Origin: JBFGCM01 sp041581135
Lineage (GTDB): Bacteria > Actinomycetota > Acidimicrobiia > Spongiisociales > UBA5794
Assembly (NCBI GenBank): GCA_041581135.1
Contig: JBFGCM010000010.1
Coordinates: forward strand, 1 to 59,795
Direction of reading: 5' to 3'
Length of the DNA: 59,795 nucleotides
Shown here: one piece after another, positions 22,909 to 31,304 of the stretch
Position numbering within the stretch: position 1 is the stretch's first letter
Layout of the letters: each line of letters begins with the position of its first letter
Program-made: the position numbers and the translations under genes
The notes under the pieces: model-generated
The model's database searches: none
Told to the model about the DNA's origin: nothing
Seen by the model: the letters and a program-made list of their open reading frames with translations, nothing else

Positions 22909-24108
22909 TCACGGCTCGATCACACTCACGAACATCCCATCGGTGCCGCTGAGGTGCGGCGCCAGCAGCACGCCGTCGCCCCAGACCCGGCCCACCTCGT
23001 GGGCAGGAGGGGATGCCCCGAGACCGGCCACCACGTCAATGGTCTCTTCGGGAAACACCGTGCACACCGCGTACACCACCCGGCCCCCGGGCCGCACCAA
23101 CCCCAATGCCGACTCCAGGAGCGCACGCTGCAACCGTCCCAGGCGCGCCGGAGCGTCGGGATCGAGGCGGTGGACGATCTCGGGTCGGCGGCGAACCGTG
23201 CCGAGACCCGTGCAGGGCGCATCCAGCAGGATCCGGTCGAAGCTATGGGGGGTGAACGCCGGGCGTCGGCCATCCATGAGCATCCAGCGCGCCTGCACCC
23301 CGATGGCGTCGAGGCGCCGGCGGGCCCGCTCCAGTCGCCGGGGATGGGCGTCGGCGGCCACCAGGAGCCCTTCGGCGTGCATCTGGTCCCAGAGGTGCAC
23401 GGTCTTGCCCCCGGGGGCGGCCGCCATGTCCAGCACCGTCTCGCCCGGTCTAGGAGCGACGGAGAGGCCGACGAACGTCGAGGCGGGATCCGCCACGATC
23501 AGAGTTCCCGCCCTGGCTTCCTCGGCGACTCCCTCAGGACCATCCAGATACGCCGCCGACTCGATACCCGGAACCGGCGTTCCGTCGAGGACGGGCGGCC
23601 GCCTCCAGCGAACGCCGATCGCGGCGGGTCGAGCGGACGCCTCGAGGAAGGCGTCCGCATCGTCTGTGCCGAACGTCGCCTCGAGCCGGGGTCGAATCCA
23701 ACCCCATGGATCCACCTCGGGGATCGGGGTGTTCCCCACGGCGCGCAACACCGCATTGGCGAAGCCCGCGGCCTTGTCCCCCACGTGGGCCTTGGCCACG
23801 TCGACCGCCACCGAGACGGCGGCATGGGCAGGCGTGGAGGTGTAGTGGAGGTCAGCGACTCCCACTCGCAGGACATCGAGGAGGGCGGGATCCACCCGGT
23901 CCAGCGGGCGACTCGACGCCTGGGTGAGCGCCGCGTCGATGGTGGGGAGATGCCGGATCGTGGCCAGAACGAGATGTTGGGCCAGCGCCCGATCCCGCGT
24001 ATCGAGGTTCTGCGACTCCGCCGAGATGACTCGGTTGGTGTAGGCACCCTCCCGTAACACCCGGCCCACGGCCCGAGCCGCGGCCAGACGCGCCGGGGTG
24101 CCCTTCAT
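22909..24108 (-). CDS. rsmB: 16S rRNA (cytosine-5) methyltransferase RsmB
   Basis: A 399-aa enzyme methylating C967 of 16S rRNA. The NusB-like RNA-binding domain occupies about 1-140. The catalytic domain has SAM motif I (VLDMAAAPGGKT), motif IV with the release Cys (LLDAPCTGLG) and motif VI with the nucleophile Cys (VVYAVCTVFPEE). The ATG at 24108 overlaps the fmt stop (ATGA). A longer open frame upstream lies inside fmt. It is the last gene of the long aroC-to-rsmB run. Confidence 0.93.
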   Translation of the reverse strand: MKGTPARLAAARAVGRVLREGAYTNRVISAESQNLDTRDRALAQHLVLATIRHLPTIDAALTQASSRPLDRVDPALLDVLRVGVADLHYTSTPAHAAVSVAVDVAKAHVGDKAAGFANAVLRAVGNTPIPEVDPWGWIRPRLEATFGTDDADAFLEASARPAAIGVRWRRPPVLDGTPVPGIESAAYLDGPEGVAEEARAGTLIVADPASTFVGLSVAPRPGETVLDMAAAPGGKTVHLWDQMHAEGLLVAADAHPRRLERARRRLDAIGVQARWMLMDGRRPAFTPHSFDRILLDAPCTGLGTVRRRPEIVHRLDPDAPARLGRLQRALLESALGLVRPGGRVVYAVCTVFPEETIDVVAGLGASPPAHEVGRVWGDGVLLAPHLSGTDGMFVSVIEP

Positions 24109-25016
24109 TCCACGACGGCGGACCGGCCCCGACGGCCGTTCAGCCACGCCGTGCCGCTCATGGGTGCCTTGCCCGCAGGCTGCATCGTGAGGATCTCGAC
24201 ACTCCCGTCCGGGAAGCCGATTATCGGCCGTCCGCCTGCGCCTTCGATCCTCCCCACCGTGCTTGGCTGGTCGGTCGCCACCGCCTCCAAGACCTTGGCG
24301 CGTTCTCCGTCGATCATGAGCCACGCCCCGGGCCGCGGCTGGAACGCGCGGACGGCGCGCAAGGCGATGTCCATCGAGCCGGACACATCCAGACGTGCCT
24401 CGTCAGGCGTCAGCTTGGGTGCCAGGCATGCGCTCGCCTCCAGCTGCGGCGCCGCCGCCAGGGCCCCGCTCACGTACGGTCCGAGATGCGACGCGAGTAG
24501 CTCGGCTCCAATCGAAGCAAGCCGGGCGGTCAACTCGCCTGCGCTCTCGTAGTCACCGATCGGCGTCTCGGCGGCGGCGAACACCGGACCGGTGTCGAGG
24601 CCCTCGTTGAGGACCATGAGGCTGACCCCGGTGTACTCGTCCCCCTCCATGATCGCTCGTTCGACGGGTGCTGCGCCCCGCCAGCGGGGAAGCAGCGAGA
24701 AGTGCACGTTGACGAAACCTCGCTTCACGATCGCCAGGGTCTCGGACGGAAGGAGCATCCCGAACGCAACGACCACCGCCACGTCGACGTGGGCGTCGGA
24801 GATCACTCGGTGCAGCTCGGCCTTGGTTGCGGGCTGCACCACCGGAAGACCCCATTCGTGTGCTGCCACCTTCACGGGTGGCGGCACAGGGCGTCCACTG
24901 CGCCCACGGGGCCGGTCGGGACGGGTGATCACGTGCGTCACCACGCCGACCGAAGTGAGCGCTGCCAGTGTCGGCACCGCAGCCGCCGGTGTCCCCAAGA
25001 ATGCCGCCCGGATCAC
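24105..25016 (-). CDS. fmt: Methionyl-tRNA formyltransferase
   Basis: A 303-aa enzyme that formylates initiator Met-tRNA using 10-formyl-THF. The N-terminal Rossmann domain starts IRAAFLGTP, and the catalytic motif is NVHFSLLPRWRGAAPVERAI with N, H and later D (GLDTGPV). The C-terminal OB domain starts around residue 205. Start is GTG at 25016, overlapping the def stop (GTGA). It is paired with def, which later removes the formyl group. Confidence 0.96.
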   Translation of the reverse strand: MIRAAFLGTPAAAVPTLAALTSVGVVTHVITRPDRPRGRSGRPVPPPVKVAAHEWGLPVVQPATKAELHRVISDAHVDVAVVVAFGMLLPSETLAIVKRGFVNVHFSLLPRWRGAAPVERAIMEGDEYTGVSLMVLNEGLDTGPVFAAAETPIGDYESAGELTARLASIGAELLASHLGPYVSGALAAAPQLEASACLAPKLTPDEARLDVSGSMDIALRAVRAFQPRPGAWLMIDGERAKVLEAVATDQPSTVGRIEGAGGRPIIGFPDGSVEILTMQPAGKAPMSGTAWLNGRRGRSAVVE

Positions 25017-25507
25017 GTCAGGCCCAGCGCTTCCTCTCGCAGCTCACGCAAGGCACCAGCTCGCACCCTGCGACTCAGCTTGTGGAGCAGGAGCTTCCCG
25101 TCCAAGTGGTCGATCTCATGTTGCAGCACCCTGCCCATGAGCTCTTCGCCGTCGTGTTCGACGTCTTGACCCTCGAGGTCGAGTCCACGCACCCGGGCAT
25201 AGGCGGGCCGCTTGATGGGCCAGAACCGTCCGGGCACCGACAGGCATCCCTCGTCGAACGTCCACGAGCCGGAGGTTTCGACCAGCTCCGGGTTGATCAT
25301 CACGAACGGACCGTCGCCGATGTCGGCGACGAACACCCGCTTCAACACACCGATCTGAGGAGCCGCGAGCCCCACCCCGGGCGCGTCGTACATCGTCTCG
25401 AGCATGTCCTCGGCGAGTCGCTCGATCGACGCGTCGACGACATCGACGGGCTCGGCGACCGTGCGTAGAACGGGATCGCCGAACGTGCGAATCGGAAAGA
25501 GGGCCAT
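25013..25507 (-). CDS. def: Peptide deformylase
   Basis: A 164-aa metalloenzyme removing the N-formyl group from nascent chains. All three motifs are present: GVGLAAPQIG, EGCLSVPG (metal Cys) and HEIDHLDG (two metal His and catalytic Glu). The ATG at 25507 gives the standard start LFPIRTFGDPVLR. It is translationally coupled to fmt by overlap. Confidence 0.97.
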   Translation of the reverse strand: MALFPIRTFGDPVLRTVAEPVDVVDASIERLAEDMLETMYDAPGVGLAAPQIGVLKRVFVADIGDGPFVMINPELVETSGSWTFDEGCLSVPGRFWPIKRPAYARVRGLDLEGQDVEHDGEELMGRVLQHEIDHLDGKLLLHKLSRRVRAGALRELREEALGLT

Positions 25508-25526
25508 GGCTCAGCGAGACTAGCGC

Positions 25527-27296
25527 TCAGAGATCTGTGGGATCCGCGTCGATCCGCACCGTGGCGCCGCCTTCACGCCACTCGTGGATGACCCCTCGGA
25601 GCACGGCTTTCACGCCCGACAAGTCTCGTCCCTGCACCAGCCAGCGGGTGCGATCCCTGACTGCGGCCGGCCCCAACACCTGGCCGCGTTCCCCCACTGC
25701 AGCGACGAGATCCGCACCTGCGGTCGGCGGAGCGTTGGTGGACTCGATGGCGAGCAGATCTCCCGCCGGTGGGAACCCGGCAGCACGCCGCTCGACCGCA
25801 GTCCGGACGAGGAACTCCATGGCATGGCCGGAGCGCAACGCCGTGATCACCGGGTGATCCACGAGATCGGTCTCCACGATGCAGCGTCGGCCACCTCCCC
25901 TACCGGCGAGCGCTCCGGCAACCCTGGCGAGCACGCGCAAGGTGTCCTCCGCGGCGCGATAGTGGGGCGCCAGCAGCATGCGATCGACATCGACCGCCAC
26001 GGCGAGGTCTACGGCAGCCAAGCCGACGAGATCGCGCTCCGTGCCGACCACCAGCCGGTCCTGGAGCGCAGGGTCGACCATGCGGCGCAGGTTCTCGGTG
26101 ACGCGACCCACTCCGATACCGACCGGCACGAAGCGGTCGCCGCCGCACGCGAGGCAAACCCCGAGTGCGACGTCGCACCGCTCACACCTGGGTCCTCGCC
26201 CGCCACCGGAACCACACTGCTCGCACCGGCGAAAGGAGCCGCACGCCGCGCATCTCCACGCCGGCGCATACCCACGCCGAGGCACGAACACGAACACCCG
26301 TCCCCCTCGCCCGACGACACCCCGGATGGCGTGACGGGTGTGATCGAGCACCACTGCGCCGGGTGCCTCGTCGGCCGGTGACACGACTTCGACGATGCCC
26401 CACGCCCGACCGGGGCGTTCCACGACGTCCACGTTGGTCGCCACCGCCTCGACCGTCGGGACCGGCGACATGAAGGCGAGGCCGAAGCGCTCGACCCCGG
26501 CCCGCCTGCGCAGCACCTCCCGCACGTGGAGCGTGGGAGTCTGGGGAGACTTCATTCCACGCCGGCCTTCTTCCACGACGATCGCCAGGCCCAACTCGGC
26601 CACCGGCCATGTTGCGACCTCGCGTGTCCCGACGACGACGAGGCCGGGTGTGGTGGCTGCCTGCACCCATGCAGTCGTCACCCTCGCTGCGCTGAGCGCG
26701 CTCATCCCGAGCACCACGCGAGCGCCGAACCTGGCTCGCAGCTCGTCACAGAGATGTTCGGCCTCGACGGCCGTGGGCGCGACCACCATGGCGCTTCTTC
26801 CCCCGGCCACGACGGGTCCCACTGCTGATGCCACCGCCGGCGCCCACGGTCCTGGCCCCACCAGATAGCGCGGGCGGGCTTGGCGCCCCCGCACCACCGC
26901 CTGCACCAGCTCGTGGATCAGGGAGGGGTCGGTCTCGGGAACCTCGGGGAGCGCCGGCGGCGTGCGCACCTTGGGCAAGTTGGGTGGTCCGGCCTTCTTC
27001 AGCAGCGCCGCCAGTGGGGCCACGTAGTGCAGGGCCAGCCAGCGGAGTGTGTCGAGCAGTTTCGGATGGAAGATCGGAAGATCCCCCGACACGGACACGA
27101 CGTCCTTGAGCGGACGATCGGGCATGGGTGCCTCGCCGACGGCGACCACCCATCCCCGCACCCGTCGGCCTGCCAGGGGAACACGGACGATCGAACCCAC
27201 CGACACGGGCGGCAGCTCGCGAGGAACCCGGTACCGGAAGCCGTCGTCGAGGGCGTAGGTGGGCACGTCCGGTACGACGTGCGCAATCAGCTCCAA
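25527..27296 (-). CDS. priA: PriA-like primosomal protein lacking ATPase motifs
   Basis: A 589-aa PriA homologue. The N-terminal DNA-binding domain (FRYRVPRELPPVSVGSIVRVPLAGRRVRGWVV) and the zinc region (CAACGSFRRCEQCG, CERC, CLACGG) are kept. The helicase motifs are not: no GxxGSGKTE Walker A is found, and the DEAH position reads VEEGRR. Actinobacterial PriA proteins are known to be helicase-dead, and this fits. It probably keeps a role in binding forks or replication-restart partners. The proposed start is TTG at 27296, seven bases after the coaBC stop, where the family N-terminus begins; no clear SD. Confidence 0.85.
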   Translation of the reverse strand: MELIAHVVPDVPTYALDDGFRYRVPRELPPVSVGSIVRVPLAGRRVRGWVVAVGEAPMPDRPLKDVVSVSGDLPIFHPKLLDTLRWLALHYVAPLAALLKKAGPPNLPKVRTPPALPEVPETDPSLIHELVQAVVRGRQARPRYLVGPGPWAPAVASAVGPVVAGGRSAMVVAPTAVEAEHLCDELRARFGARVVLGMSALSAARVTTAWVQAATTPGLVVVGTREVATWPVAELGLAIVVEEGRRGMKSPQTPTLHVREVLRRRAGVERFGLAFMSPVPTVEAVATNVDVVERPGRAWGIVEVVSPADEAPGAVVLDHTRHAIRGVVGRGGRVFVFVPRRGYAPAWRCAACGSFRRCEQCGSGGGRGPRCERCDVALGVCLACGGDRFVPVGIGVGRVTENLRRMVDPALQDRLVVGTERDLVGLAAVDLAVAVDVDRMLLAPHYRAAEDTLRVLARVAGALAGRGGGRRCIVETDLVDHPVITALRSGHAMEFLVRTAVERRAAGFPPAGDLLAIESTNAPPTAGADLVAAVGERGQVLGPAAVRDRTRWLVQGRDLSGVKAVLRGVIHEWREGGATVRIDADPTDL

Positions 27297-27303
27297 CGGC
27301 GCG

Positions 27304-28497
27304 TCAGGGTACGGAGCGACGCAGGTCGCGGATCCGGTCCCACAGCCGGGACGCCACCTCTGCCTTCGACATCAGCTCCCACGGTTCGGACGTTCCGTCC
27401 GGCATCACCAAGGTGACCTCGTTGGTGTCCGTCCCGAACCCGGAACCCTCCTTGGCGACGTCATTGCCCACCAGCAGGTCGACTCCCTTCCGCCTCGCCT
27501 TGTCGACGGCATCATCCAGCGATCCGGTCTCGGCGGCGAAGCCCACCAGGAATGGCCGATCGTGCATCGCCGCCACGCCCGCCAGGATGTCCGGTGTGCG
27601 CTCGAAGGTCACCTCGAGGTCGCCTTCGGCACGCTTCAGCTTGGCGTCGCGCGGGGTGGCGGGGCGAAAGTCGGCCACCGCAGCCGTCAGCACCGCCACC
27701 TCGACGGCCCCGGCTCGGCTCCATACCGCCTCCGCCATCTCGGCCGCCGTCTCGACCGCTACCACTTCCACGCCGGACACGGGCTCGAAATCCACCGTGG
27801 TGACGAGCGCCACGGCGGCGCCGCGTACCGCCGCTTCTCTGGCGATGGCATGGCCCATCTTGCCCGACGACCGGTTGCCCACGAATCTGACCGGATCGAT
27901 CGGTTCCCGAGTCCCTCCCGCCGATACGAGTACGCGCCAGCCGGCGAGGTCGCCCGCCCTCGCTTCGAAGACGCCGGCAACGGCGGCGACGATCTCGTCG
28001 GGTTCCGCCATGCGGCCGGCTCCCTCGTCGCCGCCGGCGAGCGCCCCGACTCCGGGCCCGACCACGGTGGCACCGTCGGCACGGAGCCGGTCGATGTTGC
28101 GCTGCGTGGCGGGGTGCTCCCACATCTCGGTGTGCATGGCGGGTGCAACGACCAGCGGCCGGATCGAGGCCATCACGGTGGCGCTCAGGAGATCCTCTGA
28201 CATCCCGGCGGCGAGCCTGCCGATGGTCGCGGTGGTGGCCGGCGCCACCACGATGAGGTCGGCCCATCGGGCGAGCTCGGTATGCGGGCTCACCGATTCG
28301 GCACCGAACAGCTCGGTGTGCGGGTGCTCCCCGGTGATGGCAGCGATGGTCTGCGGCCCGAGGAACTTGGTGGCCGACCGTGTCATCACCGTACGAACCC
28401 GGGCACCGTGTTCGACGAGGCGTCGGGCCAGGTAGGCGGCCTTGTACGCGGCGACTCCTCCGGAGATGCCGAGGACGATGCGTCGCCCGGCCAACAT
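27304..28497 (-). CDS. coaBC: Phosphopantothenoylcysteine decarboxylase/synthetase
   Basis: A 397-aa bifunctional CoA biosynthesis enzyme. The N-terminal CoaC flavoprotein (about 1-180) starts RIVLGISGGVAAYKA, has the active-site His in SPHTELARWAD, and PAMHTEMW in place of PAMNxxMW. The C-terminal CoaB synthetase has GTREPIDPVRFVGNRSSGKMG and later MVGFAAET-like and LLVGNDV segments. The ATG at 28497 is three bases from the rpoZ stop. Normal length. Confidence 0.95.
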   Translation of the reverse strand: MLAGRRIVLGISGGVAAYKAAYLARRLVEHGARVRTVMTRSATKFLGPQTIAAITGEHPHTELFGAESVSPHTELARWADLIVVAPATTATIGRLAAGMSEDLLSATVMASIRPLVVAPAMHTEMWEHPATQRNIDRLRADGATVVGPGVGALAGGDEGAGRMAEPDEIVAAVAGVFEARAGDLAGWRVLVSAGGTREPIDPVRFVGNRSSGKMGHAIAREAAVRGAAVALVTTVDFEPVSGVEVVAVETAAEMAEAVWSRAGAVEVAVLTAAVADFRPATPRDAKLKRAEGDLEVTFERTPDILAGVAAMHDRPFLVGFAAETGSLDDAVDKARRKGVDLLVGNDVAKEGSGFGTDTNEVTLVMPDGTSEPWELMSKAEVASRLWDRIRDLRRSVP

Positions 28498-28500
28498 CGC

Positions 28501-28728
28501 CTACTCCTCTTCGGCGACGACGACCTTCCCCTCGTCGATCTCTTCGAGGGAGATGGAGAGCGGCTTGCGGCTCAACGAATGGACCTGAGGCGGTACGTAG
28601 CTGCCGAAGCCCTCGCCCAGCTGGTTGAAGTACCCGTTGATCTGCCGGGCGCGCCGAGCGGCCAGGACGACCAGGCCGAAACGGGTACCGACGGTGTCGA
28701 CGGCGTGCTCGATCGGCGGCTCAATCAT
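28501..28728 (-). CDS. rpoZ: RNA polymerase omega subunit
   Basis: A 75-aa subunit that helps fold beta-prime. The N-terminus IEPPIEHAVDTVGTRFGLVVLAARRARQIN contains the conserved helix that contacts beta-prime. An acidic tail ends the protein. The ATG at 28728 overlaps the gmk stop (ATGA). The gmk-rpoZ-coaBC order is conserved in many bacteria, which supports the call. Confidence 0.95.
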   Translation of the reverse strand: MIEPPIEHAVDTVGTRFGLVVLAARRARQINGYFNQLGEGFGSYVPPQVHSLSRKPLSISLEEIDEGKVVVAEEE

Positions 28729-29408
28729 GGTGTCTCCTCGGTCACGGACTGCGGCCGGGCGGCCGGAGACGCCAGTATATCGGCGACTCGCGAGATCGCA
28801 GCATCCAGGTCGTCGTTGACCACGACATAGTCGAAGAGATCCGGAGCGGCGGCGATCTGCTCCCTGGCCACCGCCAGGCGGGCGTCGGCATCGGCGGTGT
28901 CGCCTCGGTTGCGCAGTCGCTGCTCGAGGACGGCCAGACTCGGTGGCAGCACGAACACGAGCACGGCCTCGGGGTAGCTGCGGCGCACTTGGCGCGCCCC
29001 CTCGTTCTCGATGTCGAGCACGACGTGGTGTCCGGCTGCCAGTTGTTCGATCACGGGGGCTCGCGGTGTCCCGTAGAGATCCTGGTTGTACTCGGCCCAT
29101 TCCAGGAGCTCGCCGGCGGCGATCCGTCGTTCGAATTCCTGGCGGGTCACGAACCAGTAGTCGACGCCGTCGACTTCGGACTCCCGGGGAGGACGGGTCG
29201 TCATCGAGACCGAGAAGTGGAACGGGACGGCCCGTGACAACCCGTCGACGACGCTGGACTTCCCCACACCCGAAGGACCGGAGACCACCAGCAGAACGCC
29301 GGTCGGCGCGTCGCCGTCGGGTGACGGAAGCGGAGACTCAGGAGAAGAGTTCGAGGAGGACCTCTCGTTGGCGCGTTCCCAGCCCGCGAATCCGCCGGTT
29401 CTCGGCAA
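28725..29408 (-). CDS. gmk: Guanylate kinase
   Basis: A kinase converting GMP to GDP, 227 aa as drawn. P-loop GPSGVGKSS, GMP-binding TTRPPRESEVDGVDYWF and LLEWAEYNQDLYGT are intact. The start is uncertain. The only ATG/GTG/TTG codon upstream of the P-loop strand in this frame is TTG at 29408, inside mihF (71-base overlap), which gives a Ser/Pro-rich extension of about 37 residues. Other actinobacterial Gmk proteins also carry a disordered N-terminal extension. The next candidate, inside GVLLVV, would cut the first strand. Confidence 0.92.
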   Translation of the reverse strand: MPRTGGFAGWERANERSSSNSSPESPLPSPDGDAPTGVLLVVSGPSGVGKSSVVDGLSRAVPFHFSVSMTTRPPRESEVDGVDYWFVTRQEFERRIAAGELLEWAEYNQDLYGTPRAPVIEQLAAGHHVVLDIENEGARQVRRSYPEAVLVFVLPPSLAVLEQRLRNRGDTADADARLAVAREQIAAAPDLFDYVVVNDDLDAAISRVADILASPAARPQSVTEETP

Positions 29409-29646
29409 TGGCGTGCTCCTCCATGAGTCGCTTTGCCTTGACTTTGCCCAGGCCCGGCATGGAGACCAGTACAGCGTTGATCTTGGTTCCGGCGATGATG
29501 TCGTCGGTCTCTGCCCGCTCGAAGACTTCGCTCAGCGTGAGGCTGCCGGTGCGGAGCAGTTCCTTCATCTCGGCACGCGCCCGGCGCGCCTCGGCGGCCT
29601 TTGCCAACGCGGCTTGTCTCTGTTCGGCGGTCAGCTTCGGTGGCAT
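29338..29646 (-). CDS. mihF: Integration host factor, actinobacterial type
   Basis: A 102-aa basic, helical DNA-binding protein, unrelated to E. coli IHF despite the name. It contains an H2TH-like segment (INAVLVSMPGLGKVKAKRLMEE) followed by IAENRRIRGLGTRQREVLL. The position just before gmk is the same as in mycobacteria and streptomycetes, where the protein shapes the nucleoid. The ATG at 29646 has GGAGGG about 8 nt upstream. Its presence is one of the better markers that the host is an actinobacterium. Confidence 0.93.
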   Translation of the reverse strand: MPPKLTAEQRQAALAKAAEARRARAEMKELLRTGSLTLSEVFERAETDDIIAGTKINAVLVSMPGLGKVKAKRLMEEHAIAENRRIRGLGTRQREVLLELFS

Positions 29647-29682
29647 GCGGGCTTCCCTCCAGATTGCGCCTGCCGCACTCTA

Positions 29683-30390
29683 TCAACCGATCGCTTCTCG
29701 CAGTTGCTGCGACAGCCGGTTGGCAGCCTCGACCGGATCGGCGGCGGCAGTGATCGGCCGCCCCACCACCAACCAGTCTGCTCCTCGCGCCAGCGCCTCC
29801 GCGGGCGAGGCGGTTCTCGCCTGGTCGTCGGCGGCGGGCTCCATCCGAATGCCCGGCGTCACCTTCGCCAGCTCCGGCGCAACTTCGGCCACGACGCCGA
29901 GCTCGCGTGGGGAACACACCACCCCTTCACATCCGGCTGCGGCGGCGACCCGGGCCAGCTTCGACACCAGCCTCCCGGGCGTTGCCGTGATGCCGATCCG
30001 GGTGAGGGCCGCCTCGTCGAGGCTCGTCAACACGGTGACTCCGAGCACGCCGGCGACGTCGGGAGCACCTGCGGCGAGCCCGGCAACGGCGGCACGGACC
30101 ATCGCCTCTCCCCCGGACACGTGGCAGGTGACCCAGCGAGCACCGTGGCGACCGAGCCGGCGTGCCGCCGCTTCGACCTGGGACGGGATGTCGTGCAGCT
30201 TGGCATCGGCGAAGACCGGCTTGCCAAACTCACACAGTGCGGCGACGGTCCCCGGGCCTGGTCCCATCAAGAGGCCGAGACCCACTTTGAAGCCACCGAC
30301 GTGGGCGGCGAGGGACTTGGCCATGCGCACGGCCTCCTCTGCGGTACGGAGGTCGAGAGCGACGATGACGGGATTGCGGTCGCTCACCAC
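29683..30390 (-). CDS. pyrF: Orotidine 5'-phosphate decarboxylase
   Basis: A 235-aa TIM-barrel enzyme making UMP from OMP. The catalytic array is FADAKLHDIPSQV (Lys and Asp), with VALDL at the N-terminus, FKVGLGL, and VTPGIRM near the C-terminus. Start is GTG at 30390; GTG at 30387 overlapping the pyrD stop (GTGA) is equally possible. It completes the pyr gene set in this operon. Confidence 0.95.
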   Translation of the reverse strand: MVSDRNPVIVALDLRTAEEAVRMAKSLAAHVGGFKVGLGLLMGPGPGTVAALCEFGKPVFADAKLHDIPSQVEAAARRLGRHGARWVTCHVSGGEAMVRAAVAGLAAGAPDVAGVLGVTVLTSLDEAALTRIGITATPGRLVSKLARVAAAAGCEGVVCSPRELGVVAEVAPELAKVTPGIRMEPAADDQARTASPAEALARGADWLVVGRPITAAADPVEAANRLSQQLREAIG

Positions 30391-31304
30391 GATGCCGCCT
30401 GCGCCACGACGTCGGCGATCGCATCGATGCCGGCGCGGCGGCAGTAGGACTGCAGCTCACGCTTGATACGGCGGCCCACGCGAGGCTCGGCGAAGTGAGC
30501 GGTGCCGATGGCCACGGCCGATGCTCCGGCGAGCAGGTACTCCACGACGTCACGGCCCGTGCGCACGCCGCCACACCCCACAATGGGCAGCTCCGGCAGG
30601 GCACGCGACACCTCCCACACACACCGCATAGCGATGGGCTTCAGCGGCGCCCCCGAGTACCCACCCACGCCGCCTGACAGCACCGGGCGGCGACTGTCGA
30701 GGTCGATGCGGGTGCCCCAGATGGTGTTGGTCAGCGTCACCCAGTCGGCCCCGGCCTCGGCTACGGCGCGGGCGACGGCAACGATGTCCTCGGAGTTCGG
30801 CGACAACTTGGCACCCACCGGTACTTCCGACACGGCACGCACTGCCCCGACCACCCGGGCAGAGGCATGGGGATCGAGCGCGAACATGCCCCCACCGTCG
30901 AGATTGGGGCAGGACAGGTTGACCTCCACGGCCGCCACACCGGCGGCGCCGAGGCCCTTGGCCACCATGGCGAACTCCTCGACCGTCTCGCCTACAGCCG
31001 AGCCCCAGACCTGGGTGGGGACCTGTCCGAGACGGGGACCGATCGACTCGGCCCATCCATGGACCCCGGGGTTCTGGATGCCGATGCCGTTGAGCATCCC
31101 GGCGCCGGCCGGAGCCATTCGGGGTGCGGCCCGTCCGGGCCACGGCTCGCCGCTCACCGATTTCGCCACCGCAGCTCCATAGTGCTCGAAGGCGGCGACG
31201 GCGACGAAGTCGACCACCGAGCCGACCGTTCCCGAGGCGGCGATGAGCGGGGTCCGCAACTGGAGCGACCCCAGTGTGGTGGTCAGATCGACGTGTTGGA
31301 TCAT
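30384..31304 (-). CDS. pyrD: Dihydroorotate dehydrogenase, class 1B type catalytic subunit
   Basis: A 306-aa FMN enzyme oxidising dihydroorotate. The catalytic Cys lies in VEVNLSCPN; FMN/phosphate-binding IVGCGGVRTGRDVVEYLLAGASAVAIGTA follows in two parts. The short length and Cys base place it in class 1, and overall it looks like 1B, which normally pairs with the electron-transfer subunit PyrK. No pyrK is in the operon, where it usually sits between carB and pyrD. The ATG at 31304 overlaps the carB stop (ATGA). Confidence 0.93.
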   Translation of the reverse strand: MIQHVDLTTTLGSLQLRTPLIAASGTVGSVVDFVAVAAFEHYGAAVAKSVSGEPWPGRAAPRMAPAGAGMLNGIGIQNPGVHGWAESIGPRLGQVPTQVWGSAVGETVEEFAMVAKGLGAAGVAAVEVNLSCPNLDGGGMFALDPHASARVVGAVRAVSEVPVGAKLSPNSEDIVAVARAVAEAGADWVTLTNTIWGTRIDLDSRRPVLSGGVGGYSGAPLKPIAMRCVWEVSRALPELPIVGCGGVRTGRDVVEYLLAGASAVAIGTAHFAEPRVGRRIKRELQSYCRRAGIDAIADVVAQAASW

